Of a stretch of 21,795 bases of DNA, positions 14,701 to 20,733 are shown piece by piece (within the stretch, counting starts at the first letter, position 1; the number at the start of each line of letters is the position of its first letter). The translations under genes were made by a program, and so were the position numbers. The notes under the pieces are model-generated. The model was not told the origin of the DNA. It was given only the letters and a program-made list of their open reading frames with translations, and did not search any database. This DNA comes from JBPOJN01 sp052033505 (GTDB lineage Bacteria; UBA10199; JACPAL01; GCA-016699445), in assembly GCA_052033505.1 (NCBI GenBank), contig JBPOJN010000070.1, positions 1 to 21,795 of the forward strand, in the 5' to 3' direction.

Positions 14701-15973
14701 TGTGACGTATTTCCCAAAGGCGATGGAGAATTTCTTTGAGAGATATTTTCACCCGCGGGCCGAAGATATAATTGCCGAGATGTTAAAAGCGGTACTGCAA
14801 AATTTAAGAGATACAGGATGGTCGGTAGACACTCAGCTTAAAGTCTTAAAATTCACTTCTCACGCGTATTCATTCAACATAATGGAGGCGGTTTTTGGAG
14901 ATATTTTTTTGGCGACCCTGTGCAAGATTGAGCAGGTCATGAATGCAGAAGAGATACCGGAGGATGAAAAGAAACAAATTACCGCATCGATTAAAGCCTC
15001 AATAAATTCGAATCAGGTGCAAGAAGTCGCCGAGTGGTTTGCCAGAAGAGGGCGTTTTGTTGGACTTGAGATTTTGATCAAGGATTTTGGGGCGGTGTTT
15101 CCGTTGAGTGCTGATGAGGCTGAGGCCGCTGTGGCTCGTTTCGAAAAAGACGAAAATTATGCCACAGCCCACAAACTAGCCGCCCTGGCGGGATTGCCTC
15201 AAGATCCACCACAGGTGATGCTAGCCCAGGAGGAAATGTCACGCCGAGCGAATCGCTCTCCTCGTCCACTCGACCAGAAAAGAAAAATTTTATTTGATGA
15301 GATAGCCGTTTTTTACCTGATTCAAAAAATGAAGGCGGATGTTACAGAGCTTGAAAAGCGCCGCTTGCCCGAAAAAGAACGCGGCCTTGTGGCAGGTCTT
15401 AAGCGCTCTTTTGATGAGCAAGAAGCGAGTCTCTTCGCTTGGATTCGCGAATATCTAATCTACGCGGTTCACAGCGAGTTAGAGAATCAAAAGCAGTGGG
15501 ATTTTTTAGGAAAGCACGTTGGTATTTTCATGAGTGGGCATGAAGCTCTGTCTGTGAATGTCTCGTCTTTTTTAAAATTGGCGACGGATGAGGAGATTCG
15601 GATTTTCTTGATGCAGGCCATGCAGCGCTTTTCATCTAAAGATTGGGGAGATGCTCAGGACAAGACAGCGGGCTCTCGTTGGGTCAAGATCGCACAAATT
15701 GCATTGAACATGTGGCAAGCCAAAAAACCGAATATGAGGTTGGTCGACAAGGCTTTCAATCTGAAACATAACACAGCTCTCGCTTTTGATAAGAAGCCAG
15801 AAGAAATTATAGTAGGACACGAAGACTCTCTTCCGTTAGATCTTAGAAATCAAGTTCGCTCCGTAGAAACTTTGTACCGGGGTATTGAAGTTGAACTGAG
15901 TCCAAAAGTAAGGGACACTATGAGGAAGTGGTTAAATGACCTTCAGGCCGTTCGTACCGCACTAAAAGTTTAG
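11702..15973 (+). CDS. Fusion: PEP-utiliser swivel-His + PEP-synthase ATP-grasp + LMW protein phosphatase + unknown C-terminus
   Basis: This is a 1423-residue protein if it starts at GTG 11702. Residues 1-190 are unassigned, with a Gly/Pro-rich linker at about 20-40. About 190-310 is the PEP-utiliser mobile domain with GLVTTQGTEASHAAVTARGM, where His248 is the phospho-carrier. About 310-450 is a helical linker. About 453-772 is the ATP-grasp domain of PEP synthase/pyruvate phosphate dikinase, with AVRSSGIREDDEAGSQAG (573-590) and IEYTFKGGKVYILQVRPM (755-772). About 796-945 is a low-molecular-weight tyrosine/arginine phosphatase with the P-loop CTGNTHRS (Cys803, Arg809) and general acid Asp922 in DPND. 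About 945-1423 is helical and unassigned. No PEP/pyruvate TIM barrel is found and the swivel precedes the ATP-grasp domain, unlike PpsA, PPDK or rifampin phosphotransferase. The start is uncertain: the frame extends to ATG 11414, which overlaps the divergent gene, and ATG 11837 is another choice. Confidence 0.85.
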   Translation: MSISKISVQILAAELLAVPGTGPGQGPSSAQGLGPKVPSEDSWRSMLAGSHGFSSRPPLSLKQVEDLFSKCLKTSGGHSLKIKGQLVACIHPYGSIFLPSKEDLRALIDRVKKSPFQSQSYTTFGFVGAKPAFLHFAARLNLRLNRVELHVRGSRDVNPGQVEEVHRIAEEIADEGKGQAVSSLGVWQKARGVSKGIGYWVSGRARFRAEAVQSGDIFVKTLMDPSEDVEAMEKAGGLVTTQGTEASHAAVTARGMHRHAIILEGASIRTRPLGKPMELILGTGRKRLCVREGDYLRVAGDAQGGGVWVISAEDFSKFSQGEQIRFWLEELLWSAGPYEKANVFLKDCGTRGELLACVREEAELLYVAAVASAEKKLKDQSLSPSFQRKTLQELLEGLKRLSPFSDPTPSRDVSLAIFEERLTSLKAEEARYDLAASTPVTAAAPVELVHSDQLIIKLSEVDRRWRENVGPKFARLGDVSRLGMKVPRGIGLSHYVFEKFLDAAGIRSSFETIRGKIEGLLQGRDLEDATLKGLVFEQCVKMMDLLRQAKGPDEFWKPIEMAIHEETKGAPLAVRSSGIREDDEAGSQAGIYKTRLNVVTPSGEDLHRAIRDVWASFWNPVVVSFRHKRGEPHAPALAVAIQEMIMGEVSGVIFSQDPTREEGGVVILSALGLCEGVVGGKVRSDIYHINRDGSVSVEVMSKDSQTVANEKGGTKLEEVELKRVAVPSMSKARATELGKVAQRLRQEFGFEVNIEYTFKGGKVYILQVRPMVGRRSGRSSKPPRERAVQLLKESTRPSLYFVCTGNTHRSAAMHLLMERVLVKHSLDSVEVSSGGIAAIEDEELDPKTRTLLRKAKVPEAILEDFRTSKISEDIGQETLIIVAEQHMRDLLVLSHGVEPERVFLYRELAPQAFSDSETGVRDPNDSEWAEMILKLRQGSEELFSLISEGIGFESWDDRDAKKFLGTKAIEASLWRRHPDLMGVFQEAGWTEAQGRDLVTYVTYFPKAMENFFERYFHPRAEDIIAEMLKAVLQNLRDTGWSVDTQLKVLKFTSHAYSFNIMEAVFGDIFLATLCKIEQVMNAEEIPEDEKKQITASIKASINSNQVQEVAEWFARRGRFVGLEILIKDFGAVFPLSADEAEAAVARFEKDENYATAHKLAALAGLPQDPPQVMLAQEEMSRRANRSPRPLDQKRKILFDEIAVFYLIQKMKADVTELEKRRLPEKERGLVAGLKRSFDEQEASLFAWIREYLIYAVHSELENQKQWDFLGKHVGIFMSGHEALSVNVSSFLKLATDEEIRIFLMQAMQRFSSKDWGDAQDKTAGSRWVKIAQIALNMWQAKKPNMRLVDKAFNLKHNTALAFDKKPEEIIVGHEDSLPLDLRNQVRSVETLYRGIEVELSPKVRDTMRKWLNDLQAVRTALKV

Positions 15974-15991
15974 ACTTCAGGGAAATTCGCT

Positions 15992-17863
15992 CTACCGGCT
16001 GGAATTATACATCCTCTCAATCTCTTCCGCATAATGCTTCATTACATTTTTCCTGCGGACCTTTAAAGTCGGTGTCAAAAGGCCGTTTTCGAGTGAGAAG
16101 GGTTCTGGAATGATCGTGAATTTTTTGATTTTCTCGTAATCCGAAAGTTCCTCAGTGGCGTGCAGGATTTCTTCGTGGATGAGATGAGCGACCGTTTCGT
16201 CGTTGCGATGGTCGGAGGCGGTGCCTTGGAGAGCGTGAATGAGTTTTAAATGCGCTTCGACGGCGGTCCATTCCGGGTAAATCAAGGCGGTCAGGTAATT
16301 ACGGCCGTCGCCGACACAGCAGACCTGGGCGATGAGTTGGGATTTTTTGACCGAATTCTCTACTAGCTGCGGCGCGACGTTTTTCCCGGTGGCCAGCACG
16401 AAGATGTCTTTTTTGCGGTCGATAATCTTTACGAAGCCGTCTTCGTCGATCCGGCCCAAATCCCCGGTGTGGTACCAGCCTTCGGCGTCGATCGTCTGGG
16501 CGGTGGCTTCCGGCCGGTTCCAATAAGCTTTCATGAGATTTGGTCCGCGCACCAAGATTTCGTCGTCGGAGGCCAGTTTGACTTCGATGCCCGGGACCGC
16601 GCGCCCCACGGTGCCCAGCTTGACTGCGTCAGGAGAGGTGAAGCAGGCGACGTTGGTCATTTCGGTCGCGCCGTAACCTTCATAGACGGGAATCCCTAAA
16701 CCCCAGAAAAATTCGACGGTGTCGCGGTTGCTGTTGGAGCCACCGATCATGATCTTGCTTAAACTTCCGCCGAACGCGTCCCGGATTTTTTGTAAGATCT
16801 TACGGTCGATCCATCGCATGCATAGGCCATGGCTATAGCCTGCGAAGGAACCTCGTTTTAAACTCTCGAGGGCCGCGGTCCTGGATTTGCGCAAGGCATA
16901 ACGCGCCAATTTCCGGCGCCAGTAAGGCGCCAATGTGATGCGGTCTTTAATGACATGCGCGAACTTATCCAGCACGTACGGGACCGTGACGAAAATCGTG
17001 GGGGCGGTTTCTTTGAAGTTTGACAGGAGCTTTTCTTTTTCTTTCTCCGCCAGGACCAGGGTGCCGCCGACGTAAATCGTGGCGGGTACGACCATGTTGC
17101 GCGCGATGATGTGCGCAAGTGGCAGGTGAAGTAGAGTGACCAATCGGGTTTCTTTTTTGAGGTCCAGCACGTGGGAAATAAGGCAGTCTACGACGATTTC
17201 CGTGAGGTTCCGGTGCGTCTGCATGGCGCCTTTGGGTTCGCCGGTCGTGCCGCTGGTATAGATGATCGCCGAAAGATCGTCGGGGCTGACGTCCGGTTGT
17301 TCTAACCTCGACAGCCATTCAGGTTTAAGTTTCAATATGTCTTCTCCGGTTCCGATAAGATCGCGGAAAACGTTCGGTCCGGAGGCTGCTTCCAGCGTGA
17401 CGATCAATTCTTTTTTAAGGGTGAAGTCCCTCGGAGTTAAGGATTCCAAGCGAGCATTATTGGTCAGAAGGCCGACGGTGCCGCTGTCTTGCAGAATTTT
17501 TTTTGCCTCTGCGGGCGAGACAGATTGGTAGATCGGTATCATGACGGCGCCCAAAATCTGCAGGGCAAAATCCATGGCGAGCCACTCCCAGCGGATGTCG
17601 GTCCAGATCGCAAAACGATCGCCTTTTTTAAGTCCGCGTTCGGAGAGCGCGGCCGCGAGATGGATGATTTTCCGTCCGAGGTCGCGATAAGTCAGTTCCC
17701 GCCAAGCGCCGTCTTCTTTCCATCGGAATACGTTTTTATCGGCATGGAGACGGACGGCCTCGAGGATGCGGTGGGCGTAGGTATTCCCTTGGGCAGTGCA
17801 AAGGTCTGATGGATGTTCGTCGATGTCTTCGCCAGTTACCGACGGCTTTTGGATCGGTCTCAG
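15992..17863 (-). CDS. Long-chain fatty-acyl-CoA synthetase (FadD15-type), apparent CTG start
   Basis: This is an AMP-forming ligase that activates fatty acids to acyl-CoA. Motifs: YTSGTTGEPKG (202-212, ATP loop), YEGYGATEM (adenine/acyl site), WYHTGDLG and DRKKDIFVLATGKNVAP (hinge region typical of FadD15-type enzymes), and a C-terminal PTLKVRRKNV whose first lysine (about 601) probably fills the catalytic position. The first ATG in frame (17575) would remove about 96 conserved residues, including TYAHRILEAVRLHADKNVF and ELTYRDLGRKI. Those residues are clearly encoded upstream. Between them and the in-frame stop at 17906 there is no ATG, GTG or TTG. CTG 17863, six bases after a strong GGGGGGAG ribosome site (17870-17877), gives a 623-residue protein of normal family length. 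A frameshift or sequence error near the start is the alternative. It converges on the fusion gene with an 18-bp gap. Confidence 0.88.
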   Translation of the reverse strand: MRPIQKPSVTGEDIDEHPSDLCTAQGNTYAHRILEAVRLHADKNVFRWKEDGAWRELTYRDLGRKIIHLAAALSERGLKKGDRFAIWTDIRWEWLAMDFALQILGAVMIPIYQSVSPAEAKKILQDSGTVGLLTNNARLESLTPRDFTLKKELIVTLEAASGPNVFRDLIGTGEDILKLKPEWLSRLEQPDVSPDDLSAIIYTSGTTGEPKGAMQTHRNLTEIVVDCLISHVLDLKKETRLVTLLHLPLAHIIARNMVVPATIYVGGTLVLAEKEKEKLLSNFKETAPTIFVTVPYVLDKFAHVIKDRITLAPYWRRKLARYALRKSRTAALESLKRGSFAGYSHGLCMRWIDRKILQKIRDAFGGSLSKIMIGGSNSNRDTVEFFWGLGIPVYEGYGATEMTNVACFTSPDAVKLGTVGRAVPGIEVKLASDDEILVRGPNLMKAYWNRPEATAQTIDAEGWYHTGDLGRIDEDGFVKIIDRKKDIFVLATGKNVAPQLVENSVKKSQLIAQVCCVGDGRNYLTALIYPEWTAVEAHLKLIHALQGTASDHRNDETVAHLIHEEILHATEELSDYEKIKKFTIIPEPFSLENGLLTPTLKVRRKNVMKHYAEEIERMYNSSR

Positions 17864-17987
17864 ATGTGTCTCCCCCCGGGACGAATATCTTGAAAGACGG
17901 ATATCTTAAAAAAGCACTGTCTAGTTTTGCTTCGCTTAAAGGTTACGGGTCTTTGAAAACTTAGAAAAAGTAACTGCGAAAATGCAA

Positions 17988-18015
17988 TTGCTTCGGATGT
18001 GTAAAACTCTATAAA
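17988..18015 (+). promoter_or_regulatory. Putative sigma-70 promoter of the small secreted protein
   Basis: TTGCTT (17988-17993), a 16-bp spacer and TATAAA (18010-18015). The -10 ends only nine bases before the ATG, so the transcript would start about 3 bases upstream and be nearly leaderless, or another promoter is used. Confidence 0.35.
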
Positions 18016-18024
18016 CTGGAAATC

Positions 18025-18288
18025 ATGAAAAATAAAATCTTATTTTTAGTTGCGGCATCCATCCTGACGTCGGTGTTTTCTTCCGGAACAGTTTTGGCCG
18101 GAGAAGTGAAAACCAAAAAGCACAAAGAAGAATGCGGTGGTTACCGTAACGGCGAGTACCATCTGAAATGCAAGGGTGAGAAAAAAGGTTTCGTCGATCG
18201 CGACCACAAGTGGCAGAATCCTTTTTCCGGTTTCACCGGGAAACACAAAAAGCCCAAGAAGCAGGGCGAAATGCCTCACTCACAATAA
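18025..18288 (+). CDS. Small secreted Lys/His-rich protein
   Basis: This is an 87-residue protein of no family I recognise. Residues 1-25 are a standard signal peptide (MKNKILFLVAASIL, cleavage after VLA). The mature part of about 62 residues is strongly basic, with KTKKHK, KGEKK and HKKPKK clusters, and holds two cysteines (37 and 49) that could form one disulfide around GGYRNGEYHLK. The composition suggests a periplasmic protein or a binder of an acidic partner, but no function can be assigned. It stands alone between genes on the other strand. The minus-strand frame covering the same bases reads as a shadow, since this strand gives a clean signal peptide. Confidence 0.75.
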   Translation: MKNKILFLVAASILTSVFSSGTVLAGEVKTKKHKEECGGYRNGEYHLKCKGEKKGFVDRDHKWQNPFSGFTGKHKKPKKQGEMPHSQ

Positions 18289-18311
18289 GGTTTCGGTAGG
18301 CTCACTGCATG

Positions 18312-18578
18312 TTAGGGCAGGACTTTTTGGAACGGCTTGATCTCGTAAGTTTCAAAGACGCGATTCATGACGTACGGATCAGTTTTCGCAATCAGCTCGG
18401 CTTCGGTCTTGGTCGCGACGTTGAAGACGATCAAGCTTCCCGATCCGTCGGTGAAGGGGCCGGCAAGCAGGATCTTGCCGGCTTTGGACAGGTTCCTTAA
18501 TTTTTCCAGATGCGCTTCTCGGTGAATTTTCCTGAGTTCCTGGCCTTCAGGGCCGTCGTGCCCGATCATGACGTACAT
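18312..18578 (-). CDS. YciI-like protein
   Basis: This 88-residue cytosolic protein of the YciI family has a dimeric ferredoxin-like alpha-beta fold. Family signatures in order are: the first strand MYVMIGHDGPEG, HREAHLEKLRNL (histidines 19 and 23), AGPFTDGSGSLIVF (Asp44 region), and DPYVMNRVFETYEIKPF near the end. The conserved His and Asp are thought to form an acid-base pair, but no substrate is known for most members. The start is fixed by GGAG six bases before ATG 18578. It diverges from lipA with a 96-bp shared promoter region. Its stop is 23 bp from that of the convergent secreted protein, with no terminator between. Confidence 0.9.
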   Translation of the reverse strand: MYVMIGHDGPEGQELRKIHREAHLEKLRNLSKAGKILLAGPFTDGSGSLIVFNVATKTEAELIAKTDPYVMNRVFETYEIKPFQKVLP

Positions 18579-18629
18579 AAAAGTCTCCGTTTCTGTTTTC
18601 TTTTCTGCAAATAATCGGCTGAAAATTTT

Positions 18630-18658
18630 TTGACAATGCGGTAGCTTGTTCCTATCTG
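18630..18658 (+). promoter_or_regulatory. Sigma-70-type promoter of the lipA-alaC-hom operon
   Basis: TTGACA (18630-18635), a 17-bp spacer and TATCTG (18653-18658). Transcription would start near 18665, just before the AAGGA ribosome site (18666-18670) of lipA, giving a very short leader. The -35 overlaps TTGTCA on the other strand, which could serve yciI. Confidence 0.5.
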
Positions 18659-18674
18659 TTTTTCCAAGGATTTT

Positions 18675-19565
18675 ATGGAACTGCCCGCATTCCCGGAGCG
18701 TCTACCGCAGGAAAAAAAGCGTTTGCCCGCATGGCTGAAGCGTCCTTGGGGATTCTCCGAGACGATTCACGACTTGAAGTCCCAGTTGCGTGCGCGCGGA
18801 CTCGCGACCGTCTGCGAAGAGGCGCGTTGCCCTAACCTGGGCGAGTGTTGGTCGCAAAAAACGGCGACGTTCATGGTTTTGGGCGAAGTGTGTACACGCC
18901 ACTGCGGTTTTTGCTCTGTGACCGCGGGAGCTCCGGAGCCCGTCGACCCCGAAGAGCCCTCGAAGATCGCCGAAATGGTTTCTATCCTAGGTCTCAAACA
19001 TGCGGTGATCACCTGCGTCGCCCGCGATGACATGGAGGACGGGGGAGCGGCGCATTTCGTGAACGTGATCCGTGCGGTCCGAGGCCGGAATGCCGAATGC
19101 CGCATCGAGGTCCTAACCACCGATTTTCAGATGAAGCGGTCTTCGATGGAAGCGGTCTGCCGTGAAAAACCGGACGTCTTCAATCACAACCTCGAAACGG
19201 TCGAGCGCTTGAGCCCGCGCGTGCGGCACCGCGCGAGTTACGCGAACACCTTGGAGTTCTTGAAAAGGATCCGGGAATACGACGCGTCTTTGAAGACGAA
19301 GTCGGGGATGATGCTGGGGTTAGGCGAGACGCGCGAGGAAGTTGTGAAGGCGATGAGTGACTTGAGGTCCGTCGGTTGCTCGATCCTGACCATCGGACAA
19401 TACCTGCAGCCCACTCCGAAAAACCTGCCGGTCGTCGAATACGTGGATCCTTCGGCTTTTAAAGACTACGAAATATTGGGGCTTGAGATGGGATTCTCTT
19501 CCGTGGCTTCGGGTCCTTTTGTGCGCAGTTCGTATCATGCGGGGGAGATGGTCCATGGAATTTGA
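18675..19565 (+). CDS. lipA: Lipoyl synthase
   Basis: This radical-SAM enzyme inserts two sulfurs into protein-bound octanoyl groups to make the lipoyl cofactor of 2-oxoacid dehydrogenases and the glycine cleavage system. It has 296 residues, a normal length. The auxiliary cluster cysteines are in CEEARCPNLGEC (Cys47, Cys52, Cys58). The radical-SAM cluster is CTRHCGFC (Cys73, Cys77, Cys80). The C-terminal RSSYHAG supplies the serine ligand of the auxiliary cluster. NHNLETV and the PTPKNLPV region are also typical. AAGGA four bases before ATG 18675 sets the start. No lipB or lplA is nearby. The last 11 bases overlap the start of alaC, so the two are translated in a coupled way. Confidence 0.97.
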   Translation: MELPAFPERLPQEKKRLPAWLKRPWGFSETIHDLKSQLRARGLATVCEEARCPNLGECWSQKTATFMVLGEVCTRHCGFCSVTAGAPEPVDPEEPSKIAEMVSILGLKHAVITCVARDDMEDGGAAHFVNVIRAVRGRNAECRIEVLTTDFQMKRSSMEAVCREKPDVFNHNLETVERLSPRVRHRASYANTLEFLKRIREYDASLKTKSGMMLGLGETREEVVKAMSDLRSVGCSILTIGQYLQPTPKNLPVVEYVDPSAFKDYEILGLEMGFSSVASGPFVRSSYHAGEMVHGI

Positions 19566-20733
19566 GCGTATCCAGAGGCTTCCTCCTTATACGTTGGGCG
19601 TTGTCGTCGCGATGATGACCGAAGCGCGCAAAAAAGGCGCTGACGTGATCAATCTCGGCATGGGTAATCCCGATCTGCCGACGCCGCCTCATATCGTGAC
19701 CAAGCTTATCGAATCGGCTCAGAAGATGAAGAATCACCGGTATTCTGTTTCGCGCGGGATACCGAAGCTGCGCATGGCGATCTGTAATTGGTACAAGCGC
19801 AATTACGGCGTTGAGCTCGATCCGGACCGCGAAGCCATCGCGACGATCGGTGCGAAGGAAGCCTTGTCGCATTTAATGCTCGCGGTGGTGGGACCCGGTG
19901 ATGCCGTCCTGGTGCCGAACCCCACATATCCGATCCATACCTACGCCGTCGTGATCGCAGGGGCGGAAGCGCGCGGAATCCGTATGGATCCGGAGATAGA
20001 TCTCGAAAAAGATTTCTTTGAGGCCGCGGAAAAATCGATCAAGACCTCGAAGAATAAAGTGAAGTTTTTGATCTTGTCGTTTCCGTCCAATCCCACGACA
20101 CAGACCGTGACTCTGGAGTTTTTCGAGAAAGTCGTCGCGTTCGCGAAGGCGAACGAATTGTTCGTGATCCACGATTTCGCCTACGCCGACATGGTCTTCG
20201 ATGGGAAGGCGCCGTCAATTCTTCAAGTGAAGGGTGCCAAGGACGTGGCTGTTGAGATTTATTCGCTGTCGAAAGGGTACAGCATGCCCGGTTGGCGTGT
20301 CGCGTTCATGTGCGGAAACCCGGAACTGGTGTATGCGCTTACGCGGCTGAAAAGCTATTTCGACTACGGGCAGTTCGCCCCGATTCAGATTGCGGCGACG
20401 GTGGCTCTCGACGGACCGCAGCATTACGTGAAAGAGATCCGGGAAATTTACCGCGGACGCCGCGACGTGCTCTGCGAGGGGCTCACACGCGCGGGCTGGC
20501 CGATCGAGAAGCCTAAGGCCACGATGTTCGTCTGGGCCAAGATCCCGGAAAAATTCCGCGCGATGAAATCGCTCGAATTCTCGAAAAAATTATTACAAGA
20601 GTCTCTGGTCACGGTGTCTCCTGGCATCGGTTTCGGCGTATATGGTGACGAGTACGTGCGTTTCGCCTTGGTCGAAAATGAAAAAAGAATAAGGCAAGCC
20701 GTGACGAGCATAAAGAAAGTCGTTCAATCATGA
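19555..20733 (+). CDS. alaC: Alanine transaminase (AlaC-type, PLP fold type I)
   Basis: This 392-residue class I/II aminotransferase moves the amino group between glutamate and pyruvate. It is closely similar in pattern to E. coli AlaC: RIQRLPPYTLG at the N-terminus, GMGNPDLPTPPHIV, YSVSRGIPKLR, the FPSNPTTQ substrate loop, VIHDFAYADMVFDG (PLP-binding Asp/Tyr) and SLSKGYSMPGWR with PLP lysine 240. SPGIGFG near the C-terminus holds the region before the carboxylate-binding arginine (VRFAL). The start is ATG 19555, seven bases after GGGGGAG and inside the lipA end. An earlier in-frame ATG at 19483 would lie wholly within lipA and is rejected. The stop overlaps the hom start as ATGA. Its position before hom suggests a link to aspartate-family or alanine supply. 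Confidence 0.95.
   Translation: MEFERIQRLPPYTLGVVVAMMTEARKKGADVINLGMGNPDLPTPPHIVTKLIESAQKMKNHRYSVSRGIPKLRMAICNWYKRNYGVELDPDREAIATIGAKEALSHLMLAVVGPGDAVLVPNPTYPIHTYAVVIAGAEARGIRMDPEIDLEKDFFEAAEKSIKTSKNKVKFLILSFPSNPTTQTVTLEFFEKVVAFAKANELFVIHDFAYADMVFDGKAPSILQVKGAKDVAVEIYSLSKGYSMPGWRVAFMCGNPELVYALTRLKSYFDYGQFAPIQIAATVALDGPQHYVKEIREIYRGRRDVLCEGLTRAGWPIEKPKATMFVWAKIPEKFRAMKSLEFSKKLLQESLVTVSPGIGFGVYGDEYVRFALVENEKRIRQAVTSIKKVVQS

Noticed and set aside
18046..18279. 77-residue hydrophobic minus-strand frame
   Set aside because: The plus strand has a clean signal peptide and basic mature protein in the same place; the minus frame is its shadow.
19483..19554. Earlier ATG for alaC within lipA
   Set aside because: The ribosome site and the AlaC N-terminal pattern (RIQRLPPY) support ATG 19555.
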